A stretch of 42,677 nt of DNA from Psychrobacter okhotskensis (GCF_013248965.1 NZ_JABRVQ010000028.1:1-42677); one strand, 5' to 3'; positions 26,108-35,482 are shown, counted from the first letter of the stretch. Notes: a model not told the origin generated them from the letters alone. Made by a program: numbers and translations.

Positions 26108-28042
26108 ATGTCTTGTCATTTATCTCATCGCTTGACTACTGTAAATTGTGCGGTGTCGATGGCGTTACTTTATTCCATAGGCTATGTGGCTATATCTTCT
26201 AGCGCGCAAGCAGCAACGATCGGTAAGACTGTTGTCACCTCTGCACAGCACGAACCCTTGACTGCCAGCATTGTGGTCACTGATATTAAAGCCGCCGACT
26301 TTTCAGCCAGCTTGGCCAATCCTGTTATTTATCAACAAATGGGGCTGACGCCAACAGATTCGATGACGGTTAGCTTTAGACCAACATCAGCGACCAGCGG
26401 TCAGGTTTTGATCAATACCACGCAGCCCGTCTCTAAGCCTTTTGCCGATGTGGTCTTAGCCATTAATGACGGGGGTCAACGTAATGTCATTCCTAAGACA
26501 TTACTCATGCCTCTTGATGAGAGCGTACCGATTAAAGCCGCCAAAAACATCGTGACAGGGGCAAAAAAACCTAATTTACCTGTCATGTCAGCCACCAATG
26601 CCAAACCGTTGACGGTTAGAAGAGGTGCGCCGCCACCACTGATATCAACACCTAAAGCAACAGAATTAACAAAAGCAACTGCAACAACATTGTCAGCGGC
26701 TAAAATGCCTGTGCGCACTGCTCAAACCTCTATTCAAGCCCCGACAGTTACGCCAAACTTGCCGGAAAATACTGCGTCTACGCTACAAAGCAATAGCCCT
26801 GTTTATGCCCCTAGCCGCTTGGATAATGGCCGTTTGAATGGCAGTTTTAGTATCAATGATAGCGTTGCTTTGGTTGGCGCTAATGATAATAGCCGTGAGT
26901 CGGTCAGTCATTTGGACAATGGTCGTGCAAATACTGACAACAGCGTTATGACAACGGCTGCTAGTGGTAACGATACCAGCGCTATAGTCAAGGCAGCTAA
27001 CAATTCTACCGAAAACAAAGTAATCGCTAATAAAGTAATGGCTAACAATGTCGCGGTAAATAATGAGACGACGGCTGAAATCACTGACAAACAGTTCGAT
27101 ATTCTGAATATTCAAATCACAAGACAGATACAGCCTAGTAATAAGAGCAATAATGGCATCATGGTCAACTCGTCTACATCGCCGCTACCAAGTAACAATG
27201 TTGCAAACGCTAATGCTGCAAACGCTGCAGCTATACCCGCGGCAAATACTAGCAACGCTATTACTACAGCGCCAAGCCATATCCCCTCTAGCGAGATTGC
27301 TTCAGCTACGCCAACAGTAAATAGCAATGTCGCAGCTACAAATGGTACAGGAACTAACAACGCTAGTAGCACGCCAGTTGACTATCAAGTACAGCGTAAC
27401 GATAGTTTGTGGGTCATTGCCCAGCAGGTTGCTCAGAAAAACAATCTAGACGTTCAAACGGTCATGAAACAGATTCAGGCCCAAAACCCGAATGCTTTTA
27501 TCAATAAAGACGCAGATCAACTCAAAGCAGACGCTAAGCTGAGCTTACCCAACTATGAGGTTGTGCCATCACAGCAAAATCTAGAAGCGGCTATTGATGC
27601 TCAAAGACAATATCGAATGAGCGCAAACACCCCTAGCGGTAAGGAAATAGCGGCAGCAAAACCAGCGGCAAAAATAATGCCTAAGACAGCGCCTGAGCAA
27701 CCATCTAAGACAACTCAAGCAGCCAAAAATCCTGAGAAGCCAGCCATTACTAACACTCAGACATTGCCAACAGCGCGCTTTTCTGTACTCGCGCCCGGTC
27801 ACGATGCCAATAAAAATGGCAACGCCGATGGGACTCAAGCCAAAGCAGCAACCACCACGGGTAATGGTCTCAGTACAGAAACTTTAGCGACGCTCAAAGC
27901 CTCTAGGCAGAAAGCGGCGTCACAAGCGCAGCGCCTGTCAAAAACCAACAGTACACTCGACAGCTATACTAGAAAACTGCAATTACAAAACCAAAAACTG
28001 GCGGAGCTTCAAGCTCGTCTCAAAAAATTACGCAATCAATAA
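26108..28042 (+). CDS. fimV: FimV-like protein, periplasmic N-terminal half with LysM
   Basis: A 644-residue protein with a signal peptide (to about AQA, residue 35). The FimV N-terminal beta domain follows (ATIGKTVVTSAQHEPLTASI, SVSFRPTSATSGQVLINT-like pattern, VLAINDGG). A long Ala/Asn/Thr-rich linker covers about residues 145-420. A LysM-type peptidoglycan-binding segment (DYQVQRNDSLWVIAQQVAQ to KLSLPNYEVV, about 423-482) comes next, and the end is a short coiled coil (TRKLQLQNQKLAELQARLKK). In Pseudomonas FimV these parts are followed in the same chain by a membrane helix and a cytoplasmic TPR part. Here the chain stops and the rest is the next gene. FimV proteins organize type IV pili, polarity and type II secretion at the cell pole. 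Confidence 0.85.
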   Translation: MSCHLSHRLTTVNCAVSMALLYSIGYVAISSSAQAATIGKTVVTSAQHEPLTASIVVTDIKAADFSASLANPVIYQQMGLTPTDSMTVSFRPTSATSGQVLINTTQPVSKPFADVVLAINDGGQRNVIPKTLLMPLDESVPIKAAKNIVTGAKKPNLPVMSATNAKPLTVRRGAPPPLISTPKATELTKATATTLSAAKMPVRTAQTSIQAPTVTPNLPENTASTLQSNSPVYAPSRLDNGRLNGSFSINDSVALVGANDNSRESVSHLDNGRANTDNSVMTTAASGNDTSAIVKAANNSTENKVIANKVMANNVAVNNETTAEITDKQFDILNIQITRQIQPSNKSNNGIMVNSSTSPLPSNNVANANAANAAAIPAANTSNAITTAPSHIPSSEIASATPTVNSNVAATNGTGTNNASSTPVDYQVQRNDSLWVIAQQVAQKNNLDVQTVMKQIQAQNPNAFINKDADQLKADAKLSLPNYEVVPSQQNLEAAIDAQRQYRMSANTPSGKEIAAAKPAAKIMPKTAPEQPSKTTQAAKNPEKPAITNTQTLPTARFSVLAPGHDANKNGNADGTQAKAATTTGNGLSTETLATLKASRQKAASQAQRLSKTNSTLDSYTRKLQLQNQKLAELQARLKKLRNQ

Positions 28043-28100
28043 TTGCCTGACTGATCAGCGCAGTGTACTGCAAACAGTGATCGTAGGCGTGGGAGTAACT

Positions 28101-29756
28101 ATGGACAATATGCTATATATCATCGCCGGACTGGTGCTTATTTTACTAATAGCTGTCTTGGTAATGCGCAAAAATAAAGCGCAAAAACCATCGGCACGCG
28201 CGCCTATACAGGCTGGTAAAAACTTGGCAGCCAATGCCCCAGCAACCACTTCTGGAGCCAATCAGCATCGTCCTACGCAGCAAAACGCGAGTAACGAAGG
28301 CAAGTTTGATAATCTGTCGGTTGCTCAGCGTTTTATCGATCAACAGCGCTACGACAAAGCCATCGAAACCCTCAATCGTGGTCTCATAGAAAAACCCAAT
28401 GACAGCCAGCTATCACTTAAGCTGCTGGGTATATACGCGACCATCAATCAAACAGATGACTTTTATAGAGTTTATGACGGTATCAAAAGTCATAGTGATG
28501 CAAAAAGCATTGCACAAGCTGACGAACTAAAAGCCTTGCTGGTTGAAGAGCAGAATCAAGTAGCACAACATGCAGTCGCGGCGCAAGATACTCAAAATAC
28601 TGACTTTGAAAGTTTAGATTTTGACTTACCTGCCAGCCAAGTCAATAATACACCTACTGTCCAAGATACTGTTTCTGCCGAAGATAGTGCGATTTCTTTA
28701 CTTGATACGCCTACTGAAAAACCCGCAGTATCTGATGATTTTAATGATGTCAGCGCTACCACTGAAAACGTCGATGACACCTTTGAGCTAACACTTAGTG
28801 ACTTAGAAGATGATGTTGACGAGCCAACTGCTACTAGTATTATGCCGGTCAGTCAGGTCGATATCGCTGAAGAAGAAAATCTGGCTCTAGACGCTAGCAA
28901 TGCTACGCCTACTATTCAAGACGATGATATCAGCGACTTCGACTTTGGCCTTGATGTGCCTGCACAAGCCGATAATAATACCGAGCCTTCTGTCAATGCC
29001 GCTGTTATTGATAGCGCGTCTGAAGACATCACGCTAGAAGATGAAGACTTTGTCTTAGATTTTGCAGACTTAGAGACTGCTGTGGATGCAGATGCTGAGC
29101 AAGCGACTAATGAAGCCACTATAGATGCACCTCAAAATAGCGAAGATGACCTTACCTTATCGTTAGATGACATCGATGAATCACTGCCTACCGATGATGT
29201 CTTAGAGAGTGAACAACCTGCTCTTGTGGAAGATAATGATCTTGGTGATTTTGTCCTTGAAGAGAACAACTTTAAAGACAATGACCTTGAAAGTGACAGC
29301 TTTGAAGACAGCATCTTTGAAGACAATAGTTCTGAAGAGTTTCAGCTCGATGATAATAACGTAGAAAATACTCGTAAAGAGTCTAGCATTACACCTACTA
29401 TGCCATTGATGTTCGATGACAATACTTTGATAGGTGATGATTTTGACTTTGACTCGCTAGCAGATGCACCAACGGCAGCGACACCCGTTGAAGCTGAACC
29501 TGACTTAAGCGCGCTAGACAGTGAGATTGTTACTGACAATCAGGTCGAAATAACTGAAGACTTCTCTTCACGTTTCGCCGCAGACTTTGACTTTGTTAAA
29601 ACCTTGGATAGCAATCAAGTCACTTTAGATCTAGCTGGTCAATACTTACAGTTGGGTGAATATGATAGTGCCAAACGTTTGCTAAATGAAGTCATCACTC
29701 AAGGTACTAGCGAACAGCAGCAGCAAGCTCAAGTGCTACTCGACCGCACCGCATAG
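28101..29756 (+). CDS. FimV-like protein, membrane and cytoplasmic TPR half
   Basis: From ATG 28101 (with GGGAG seven bases upstream) the product has 551 residues. A single membrane helix (MLYIIAGLVLILLIAVLVM, about residues 4-22) is followed by a basic stretch. A TPR pair follows (AQRFIDQQRYDKAIETLNRG, then LSLKLLGIYATI, about 75-125). A very acidic Asp/Glu-rich linker of about 330 residues comes next. The C-terminal FimV domain ends the protein (LDLAGQYLQLGEYDSAKRLL, then EVITQGTSEQQQQAQVLL). This is the second half of a FimV protein, 58 bases after the first gene. Having its own ribosome binding site and no reading frame across the gap, it appears to be a real separate gene. A GTG at 28077 would add eight residues but has a poorer site. 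Confidence 0.87.
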   Translation: MDNMLYIIAGLVLILLIAVLVMRKNKAQKPSARAPIQAGKNLAANAPATTSGANQHRPTQQNASNEGKFDNLSVAQRFIDQQRYDKAIETLNRGLIEKPNDSQLSLKLLGIYATINQTDDFYRVYDGIKSHSDAKSIAQADELKALLVEEQNQVAQHAVAAQDTQNTDFESLDFDLPASQVNNTPTVQDTVSAEDSAISLLDTPTEKPAVSDDFNDVSATTENVDDTFELTLSDLEDDVDEPTATSIMPVSQVDIAEEENLALDASNATPTIQDDDISDFDFGLDVPAQADNNTEPSVNAAVIDSASEDITLEDEDFVLDFADLETAVDADAEQATNEATIDAPQNSEDDLTLSLDDIDESLPTDDVLESEQPALVEDNDLGDFVLEENNFKDNDLESDSFEDSIFEDNSSEEFQLDDNNVENTRKESSITPTMPLMFDDNTLIGDDFDFDSLADAPTAATPVEAEPDLSALDSEIVTDNQVEITEDFSSRFAADFDFVKTLDSNQVTLDLAGQYLQLGEYDSAKRLLNEVITQGTSEQQQQAQVLLDRTA

Positions 29757-29774
29757 TCAATAACCTCTTCTCAT

Positions 29775-29826
29775 ATCAGCAAGTATTTTCTATATCATTT
29801 AGAATAAATACTTGCTGATTTTTTTT
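29775..29826 (+). terminator. Strong rho-independent terminator after the FimV pair
   Basis: A perfect 14-base-pair stem (29775-29788 with 29806-29819, ATCAGCAAGTATTT) is followed by eight T. It isolates the FimV genes from the asparaginase gene and shows that coding from the TTG at 29825 is unlikely. Confidence 0.92.
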
Positions 29827-29917
29827 GCATTTAACCTTTATAATATCTATTATCATACTACCTATCATTCCTAAGCTTTCCTCTCTTTTTTTCACATTCA
29901 TTGACTGCGTCCATACT

Positions 29918-31018
29918 ATGCCATCCTCTGTTATGACAAAAAACCTATCCGACCCTATTCACCTCATTTATGCTGGTGGTACTTTTGGTAGCTACGGACG
30001 ACCCTTAGCACCTTTATCTGCTGAAATATTTTTGCCTACATTGCAACAACTGCTGGCTAAGCAAGATAATGCGAGCCATCTACCTAAGATTTCATGGCTT
30101 GACAATGCATTAATTAAAGACAGCAGCCAACTGACTCCCAGCAACTTTGTACATTTTTATACACTCCTATTAAGCGCCTATGCACAAGGTAACAGACGCT
30201 TTGTCTTAATCACTGGTACTGACACCTTAAGTTATTTAGGGGCGTTTTTAGCAGAAGCGTTCGCCAGTAGCGATATTAGTATCGTTGTGACTGGCAGTAT
30301 GCGCCCGTTACTAGACAGTGAAGTGTTGCATGACTATAGTGTCGATGCCAATAGTGACGCATGGGACAATCTGACTGACGCCTTAAAACTCGCAGCGGCT
30401 GGCGAATCAGGCATTAAAATTTGCTTTGGTGGTGAGTCATGGCCAGCACAAACGGTGCAAAAGATACACAGTCATGATCTAATGGCATTTACCGGACATT
30501 CTCGAGCCGCTTATCCTGCCAATAGTTATATAAGAGCATTACCAGACACGCGGCGACAGCATTGGCTTGATGACCAATACGATATAATTGATGCTATTCA
30601 AGGTCGCGCTGAGCAGGTGCGCATCCATGCTTTATACTGTTTGCCTAATGACACCGAGGTGATGAGCAATCAGCTACAAGCATTATTGTCGCAGCCACCC
30701 TCTGGCATTATGCTACTAGGATTTGGCGCAGGCAATGTCCCCTATTCGGACGCGCTGGCAGCTGCTCTACAACTGGCTTATGAGCGCGGCCACATGGTGA
30801 TCTGTGCCAGCCAATCGCCCTTTGGCGGGGTGAGCAATAGTTACGCTGCTGGTAGTTGGCAGTATGATTATCATGTAATAGCCGGCGGGCGCTTAACGAT
30901 CCCCGCTATTTATGCTCGCTTATTATGGCTGCTGCTGCGCTATGACAGTCCTGCAAGGCGTCGACAGCGCTGGCTGAATAATGTCACCCAAGCTGGTACA
31001 ACCATTAAAAAACGCTAA
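29918..31018 (+). CDS. ansA: Type I (cytoplasmic) L-asparaginase
   Basis: A 366-residue asparaginase that hydrolyses asparagine to aspartate and ammonia. Both catalytic triad-type motifs are seen: YAGGTFGSYG near the start (Thr nucleophile) and ITGTDTLSYLGAFLAEA (Thr-Asp). VTGSMRPLLDSEVLHDYSVDAN, MLLGFGAGNVP and ICASQSPFGGVSNSYAAG complete the pattern. There is no signal peptide from this ATG, so it is cytoplasmic. The frame is open further upstream to a TTG in the preceding terminator; that extension is hydrophobic but implausible. Met codons at 29918 and 29933 are both possible, and the latter aligns best with relatives. Substrate could include glutamine. Confidence 0.88.
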   Translation: MPSSVMTKNLSDPIHLIYAGGTFGSYGRPLAPLSAEIFLPTLQQLLAKQDNASHLPKISWLDNALIKDSSQLTPSNFVHFYTLLLSAYAQGNRRFVLITGTDTLSYLGAFLAEAFASSDISIVVTGSMRPLLDSEVLHDYSVDANSDAWDNLTDALKLAAAGESGIKICFGGESWPAQTVQKIHSHDLMAFTGHSRAAYPANSYIRALPDTRRQHWLDDQYDIIDAIQGRAEQVRIHALYCLPNDTEVMSNQLQALLSQPPSGIMLLGFGAGNVPYSDALAAALQLAYERGHMVICASQSPFGGVSNSYAAGSWQYDYHVIAGGRLTIPAIYARLLWLLLRYDSPARRRQRWLNNVTQAGTTIKKR

Positions 31019-31062
31019 CAGACCACTACCTCCTACTCAACTGTATATATTTTGAACACACC

Positions 31063-31902
31063 ATGACTGAGATTAAGCATATAGCGTCTGATGATTCACC
31101 CATTTATACCTTAGCGATTGCGGTTGAGTTTTTGGGTACTCATTACCATGGCTGGCAACGTCAACGAGAAGTGCTCGGTGTCCAACAAGCGCTAGAGACT
31201 GCCATCAGTAAGGTCGCCAATGAACCAGTAGAAGTGATCGCCGCTGGTCGTACCGATGCCAGTGTGCATGCCAGCAATATGATTGCCCATTTTACTACCC
31301 GTGCTTATCGGCCTACGCAAAACTGGTTGCGCGGCGTCAATAGCTTGTTGCCTGATGACATCGCCCTGCGCTGGATTCAACCGATGCCAGCGGACTTCCA
31401 TGCGCGTTTCGGTGCCATTGCCCGCCGTTATCGTTATATTACCCTAAATCAAGCACAGCGCCCTGCTATTTTAAATCATCAAGTAACGCATATCTATGAG
31501 CCACTCGACTTGGCGGCGATGCAATTGGCGGCTGCCGATATCGTCGGTACTCACGATTTTAGCAGCTACCGCGCGGCGGCTTGTCAGTCTAATCAGCCGG
31601 TACGTACCGTTAGCCATGCTAGGTTATTTGCTCATGGTCAGTTCATTGTTTTTGATATCCAAGCAGATGGTTTTTTGCATCACATGGTGCGTAACCTGAT
31701 GGGCACATTATATGCTATTGGGAGACATGACTTAGAGCCAAGCGATTTTTTAAATATTTTAGCCAAAAAAGACCGTACCATTGCACCGCCTACCGCCTCT
31801 GGTGATGGCTTGTATTTTATTAACGCCTACTATCCTGAACGCTTTCAGCAGCTATTACCTAACGCCCCTTTAACGCCCATTTGGCTAAATTTGCCCGACT
31901 GA
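31063..31902 (+). CDS. truA: tRNA pseudouridine(38-40) synthase TruA
   Basis: A 279-residue pseudouridine synthase that isomerizes uridines 38-40 in the anticodon stem of tRNAs. The catalytic aspartate is Asp65 in AAGRTDASVHA. FLGTHYHGWQRQ at the start, FHARFGAIARRYRYI, GTHDFSSYRAAACQSNQPVRTV and FLHHMVRNLMGTLYAIG are all TruA hallmarks, and TAPPTASGDGLYFINAYYP closes it. Length is the usual 260-280. It lies 44 bases after the asparaginase gene on the same strand and may share its transcript, without functional link. Confidence 0.97.
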   Translation: MTEIKHIASDDSPIYTLAIAVEFLGTHYHGWQRQREVLGVQQALETAISKVANEPVEVIAAGRTDASVHASNMIAHFTTRAYRPTQNWLRGVNSLLPDDIALRWIQPMPADFHARFGAIARRYRYITLNQAQRPAILNHQVTHIYEPLDLAAMQLAAADIVGTHDFSSYRAAACQSNQPVRTVSHARLFAHGQFIVFDIQADGFLHHMVRNLMGTLYAIGRHDLEPSDFLNILAKKDRTIAPPTASGDGLYFINAYYPERFQQLLPNAPLTPIWLNLPD

Positions 31903-31962
31903 ATGAACATCAATGGACATACATAACAGTTACAGACTGTCAAGTAAAAACCTAGGGCTGTA

Positions 31963-31991
31963 TTGCTTTAATCAGCAAACTTACGTATAAT
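31963..31991 (+). promoter_or_regulatory. Predicted sigma-70 promoter of infA
   Basis: TTGCTT (31963-31968) and TATAAT (31986-31991) are spaced by 17 bases. The -10 ends 32 bases before the infA start codon. Confidence 0.75.
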
Positions 31992-32023
31992 ATCGGCTTA
32001 TTTTTAATTGATTGATACAAATT

Positions 32024-32245
32024 ATGGCAAAAGACGAGATTATTGAATTTGAAGGCGAAGTCATTGACACCCTTCCAAATACATTGTTTAAAGTTCGTTT
32101 AGAAAACGGACACGAAATCATTGCACACATCTCAGGTAAGATGCGCAAGCATTACATTCGTATCTTGACCGGTGATAAAGTGAAGGTCGAAATGACACCT
32201 TATGATTTATCTAAAGGTCGTATCACTTATCGTGGCAAAAACTAA
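32024..32245 (+). CDS. infA: Translation initiation factor IF-1
   Basis: A 73-residue OB-fold protein that binds the A site of the 30S subunit during initiation. [40 protein letters not shown] and [20 protein letters not shown] are almost the family consensus. The start at 32024 (MAKDEIIEF) is chosen over an in-frame upstream codon at 32012 that would add four unlike residues. No Shine-Dalgarno is visible, and the promoter is close. It stands alone, as infA often does. Confidence 0.98.
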   Translation: MAKDEIIEFEGEVIDTLPNTLFKVRLENGHEIIAHISGKMRKHYIRILTGDKVKVEMTPYDLSKGRITYRGKN

Positions 32246-32410
32246 ATTATTATTTCCTAGAATGGTTATAACGGCATTTGTATCGAGACGTTTTATTAAT
32301 AAACGGTTTGCACTGATATAAATTCTTGGGTGGTTTAACGGATAATAATAATGATATTGCTAACCTACTCATTATTGCCTATCATATGCTAGTTATTGGT
32401 TTTTATCATA

Positions 32411-32444
32411 AAAAAATACCGCTATTCAACAGCGGTATTTTTTT
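32411..32444. terminator. Bidirectional rho-independent terminator
   Basis: A 13-base-pair stem (32411-32423 with 32431-32443, AAAAAATACCGCT) has a 7-base loop and A/T runs on both sides. It can end infA transcripts and those of the convergent L,D-transpeptidase gene. Confidence 0.9.
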
Positions 32445-32466
32445 GTCTGGCTTTTAAGATTTACTA

Positions 32467-32635
32467 GGACGTGTCCTCATTTTAAAAATGCTCATAAAAA
32501 TGAGATAAATTGCCGTCAAACGAGGAAAATAGCGCAAATAATATTGGGATATTAATCAGCTATTTGACGATGTTTGGCAAAATTTAGCCATTTTTAGCCC
32601 ATATAGATACAAGCGCTTGAATTGAAGACACGCCC
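32467..32635. mobile_element. 169-bp MITE-like element, GGRCGTGTCYTCA ends
   Basis: Its ends GGACGTGTCCTCA (32467-32479) and the inverse of TGAAGACACGCCC (32623-32635) form imperfect terminal repeats. TA stands at both edges (32465-32466, 32636-32637). It encodes no protein and has an internal CTCAT/ATGAG hairpin. It begins 13 bases after the stop of the L,D-transpeptidase gene. The left end is shared with the element at 11989. Confidence 0.75.
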
Positions 32636-32648
32636 TAATACTGAACCG

Positions 32649-33920
32649 TTATTTAAATGTTACGGTTGCCCCATTTTGAATGACGCCTAGCAGCGCTAAC
32701 GCGTCCCAGTTGGTCAAACGTACGCAACCTGCCGAGGCTTGGCGACTGATACGAGCAGGGTCTGGCGAACCGTGGATACCATACGAGGGCTTGCTTAGTC
32801 CAATCCATACCATTCCTACAGGGTTGTTAGGGCCAGGTGGAATAATCGCCTTACTACCATCATCAGCAGTATAAGTATAATTAGGCTCATGCACCTTGAC
32901 TGCTACGGTGTGCGTGCCTGTGGGCGATGGCGTTGCCGTGCTGCCTACGGTGGTTGGATAGCTGGCGACCAAATTGTCTTGCGCATCGTAAGCGTAGAGC
33001 GTTTCAGTCGTTCTATCAGCGACCACGCGGCTGACAGCCTTGGTGTTCGGATTACCCGGATTGTAGACGATGATGGTTTCGCCAGCACTAAAACTGGCAT
33101 TGGGATTAAGCGCTTTAAGATACTTTTCACTGATATGGAATTTTTCCGCCAGTCCTTCTATCACGCTTTCGTAATACATCCCCTCGAGCTTTGCTTTTTC
33201 TTTTGCTGCTGCTGGAATGGTCGTGGTTTTGATATTGACATCCGCCTCGCTCAACTGATAGCTGACCAATACGGGTTGCGCCAGCAGTTTGTCGTTTTTG
33301 GTTAATGCTTGCCACGTTTCGTTATTTAATGTCTCTGTGACCGTCAAGCCCTTGGCTTTTTGGAACGCTTGCATGGCTTTACGGGTGTTTTTACCCCAAT
33401 AGCCATCCACAGGACCAACGCCGCTGTGCTGCCAATTTAATAATGCTTGCAACTTTGTGCCCGTATTACGATCGATATCTGCCCCCGCCTGCCAATTGGC
33501 TGCATTCACTTTTTGAGCAGTCGCTGGCAGATTTTCTGTACTGTACTTAATCGTGGGTAAAAATTTATTCAGCGATACGGCGGTCTTACTGTTGCCCGTC
33601 AGCTTTTGGCTAACCCCATTGGTCACTGGACTCATATCAGTAGCATCATCTCTCACGGCCTTACCAAGCATGTTCGGGTTAGGTTTGTTGGGAATAGCTC
33701 CGTTGATGATATCTCTGTTGGTGGCGACTTGGTTAGGGACATTAGCAGTATTCGTCGTCGTAGTCTCATTGGTTGCCTGCGTATCTTCAGGGGTTGCTGC
33801 CGTGCTTTCATCGGTCGCTGTCATATTTTCAGTGGTTGCTGCTACGCTTTGACCTATGAAAACAGTGGTTGATAAACCAATCGCCAATAACGCAGTGCTT
33901 ATTTTTGTCAATTGATACAT
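32649..33920 (-). CDS. L,D-transpeptidase (YkuD) with peptidoglycan-binding domain
   Basis: A 423-residue exported enzyme. A Sec signal peptide ends near residue 28 (SVAA). A Thr/Asn/Glu-rich low-complexity segment follows (30-75). A PG_binding_1 domain sits around residues 160-205 (LLNWQHSGVGPVDGYWGKNT, then AMQAFQKAKGL), then a LysM-like part (ISEKYLKALNPNASFSAGET). The YkuD catalytic domain makes up the C-terminus, with His383 (YGIHGSP) and the nucleophile Cys399 (ASAGCVRL). It is expected to form 3-3 cross-links in peptidoglycan or attach proteins to it in the periplasm. TAGGAG precedes the ATG. The gene is flanked by two elements of the same inverted-repeat family. Confidence 0.93.
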   Translation of the reverse strand: MYQLTKISTALLAIGLSTTVFIGQSVAATTENMTATDESTAATPEDTQATNETTTTNTANVPNQVATNRDIINGAIPNKPNPNMLGKAVRDDATDMSPVTNGVSQKLTGNSKTAVSLNKFLPTIKYSTENLPATAQKVNAANWQAGADIDRNTGTKLQALLNWQHSGVGPVDGYWGKNTRKAMQAFQKAKGLTVTETLNNETWQALTKNDKLLAQPVLVSYQLSEADVNIKTTTIPAAAKEKAKLEGMYYESVIEGLAEKFHISEKYLKALNPNASFSAGETIIVYNPGNPNTKAVSRVVADRTTETLYAYDAQDNLVASYPTTVGSTATPSPTGTHTVAVKVHEPNYTYTADDGSKAIIPPGPNNPVGMVWIGLSKPSYGIHGSPDPARISRQASAGCVRLTNWDALALLGVIQNGATVTFK

Positions 33921-33953
33921 GTAATGCTCCTAAAATTATTTTTTGTTTTATTA

Positions 33954-34002
33954 AAGCGTGTCCTCAATCTGAAATAAATAGGCTAAAAATGAGGACACGC
34001 TC
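33954..34002. mobile_element. 49-bp minimal inverted-repeat element
   Basis: AGCGTGTCCTCA (33955-33966) is a perfect inverse of TGAGGACACGCT (33990-34001), separated by 23 bases. TA stands at both edges (33952-33953, 34003-34004). The arms match the ends of the 169-bp element. It lies 33 bases upstream of the L,D-transpeptidase start codon, so it may affect its promoter. Confidence 0.7.
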
Positions 34003-34287
34003 TAGAAATTTCGTTATTAGTACTTATTATTCTTACCCACTATTTACATCTATCGTTTACATTGCTAATGAGCAGTCTTTGGAGGAATAACATTATTACT
34101 GCTTATTTGGAAGTTACCAATATTGCCATATTCCGTTGTGAGCATATAACGGCTTTGTGTTACTAAACGCCTTATCCTACGGTGTCTATGTTAATGCAAC
34201 GCCTGCCTGATCAGTATTGTAAGTGCCGCATCCTGAATTTTACGACTGAATTGTTCTCATCAGTAATGTCGAATCGTCGGCGCATAA

Positions 34288-34322
34288 AAAACCCATAAAC
34301 TGCTGAGCAATTTATGGGTTTT
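34288..34322. terminator. Terminator of leuB
   Basis: A perfect 12-base-pair stem (34288-34299 with 34311-34322, AAAACCCATAAA) continues into a T run on the minus strand. It lies 56 bases after the leuB stop. Confidence 0.85.
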
Positions 34323-34378
34323 AGTAGAAAAATCAGACGATTAAAATATATTGTAAAGAAGCTATTAGCGCAGTTTAT

Positions 34379-35482
34379 TTATACCAGTTTAGCCAATACT
34401 GCTTGACCCATTTCTTGACAGCCTACTTGCTTCAAGCCTGCCTCAGTGCTGTCCAAGATATCAAGGGTACGTAAGCCATCATCGAGCACTTCACTGACCG
34501 CTTGCTCAATCGCTTGTGCAGCTTGTTCTTGTTTAAAGGTATAGCGTAGCATCATCGCCACAGACAATATCGTTGCCAAGGGATTGGCTTTGTCTTGGCC
34601 AGCAATATCGGGCGCTGAACCATGACACGGCTCATACATACCCTTACCGGCAGCATCAAGACTGGCAGACGGTAGCATACCGATAGAGCCCGTTAACATA
34701 GCGGCTTCATCAGACAAGATATCGCCGAACATGTTGCCCGTCACCATGACATCAAACTGCTTAGGATCTTTAATCAGCTGCATACAAGCATTGTCAGCAT
34801 ACATATGCGATAACGCTACGTCATTATAATCCGCTTGCTGCATCTCAATCATCGTCTGCTTCCACAGCTCAGTGACTTCTAAGACATTGGCTTTATCGAT
34901 TGAGCAAACCTTGGCTGGCGTACCTGCAGCCTGTGCGCGTGTTTTTGCCAATTCAAAAGCAACCTTACCGATACGCTGAATCTCACTGGTGCTATACACC
35001 ATGGTGTTATAGCCTTGTTGCTCGCCGTTCTCTAAGGTTCGGATACCGCGTGGCTCACCGAAATAAATACCGCCCGTCAATTCACGGACAATCAGTAGAT
35101 CCAGACCTGAGATAATCTCAGGCTTGATACTTGAGGCATTAACAAGCTGCGGATAAAGTTTGGCTACGCGCAGATTGGCAAATAAACCCAGCTCACTACG
35201 AATTTTAAGTAAACCACGCTCAGGACGTTTGCTACGCTCAATACCATCCCACTTAGGACCACCCACCGCACCCAATAACACCGCATCTGCTGCACGCGCA
35301 CGTTGTAGCGTTTCTTCTGGCAATGGTTCACCCGTGGCATCAAACGCCACACCACCAATTAATCCAGATTCAAGGGTCAAACCTAACGCAAATTTCTTAT
35401 TAACCGCTTCGAGCACATCAACCGCTTGAGTCATGATCTCAGGGCCGATACCATCGCCCGCTAATGTTAAAATCGTTGCCAT
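34379..35482 (-). CDS. leuB: 3-isopropylmalate dehydrogenase LeuB
   Basis: A 367-residue NAD-dependent enzyme that oxidizes and decarboxylates 3-isopropylmalate in leucine synthesis. The start is [15 protein letters not shown]. The family arginines are in [12 protein letters not shown]. The Lys/Tyr region is [10 protein letters not shown], and the metal site is in the [14 protein letters not shown] and [12 protein letters not shown] segments. [20 protein letters not shown] binds NAD. AAGGA lies six bases before the ATG. It is the last leucine gene here, separated from leuD by a lipoprotein gene and a hairpin-rich spacer. Length is typical. Confidence 0.97.
   Translation of the reverse strand: MATILTLAGDGIGPEIMTQAVDVLEAVNKKFALGLTLESGLIGGVAFDATGEPLPEETLQRARAADAVLLGAVGGPKWDGIERSKRPERGLLKIRSELGLFANLRVAKLYPQLVNASSIKPEIISGLDLLIVRELTGGIYFGEPRGIRTLENGEQQGYNTMVYSTSEIQRIGKVAFELAKTRAQAAGTPAKVCSIDKANVLEVTELWKQTMIEMQQADYNDVALSHMYADNACMQLIKDPKQFDVMVTGNMFGDILSDEAAMLTGSIGMLPSASLDAAGKGMYEPCHGSAPDIAGQDKANPLATILSVAMMLRYTFKQEQAAQAIEQAVSEVLDDGLRTLDILDSTEAGLKQVGCQEMGQAVLAKLV

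Larger units (their letters stand above)
32246..32648. other. Region between infA and the L,D-transpeptidase gene
   Basis: The 403 bases contain no gene. They hold a bidirectional terminator (32411-32444) and a MITE-like element (32467-32635), both listed separately. The part before the terminator (32246-32410) shows nothing I can interpret. Confidence 0.7.
33921..34378. other. Region between L,D-transpeptidase gene and leuB
   Basis: This 458-base stretch has no gene. It contains the short inverted-repeat element 33954-34002 and, at the far end, the leuB terminator 34288-34322. Between them (34003-34287) I see no structure I can interpret. Any promoter of the transpeptidase gene must lie within or beyond the short element. 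Confidence 0.6.

Noticed and set aside
26476..29539. Many minus-strand Ser/Leu/Val-rich frames opposite the FimV pair
   Set aside because: They arise from antisense reading of Ala/Asn- and Asp/Glu-rich coding sequence and have no start signals.
29825..29917. Upstream extension of the asparaginase with a hydrophobic segment that resembles a signal anchor
   Set aside because: It begins with TTG inside the T run of a strong terminator, so it is not likely to be transcribed; type I enzymes are cytoplasmic.
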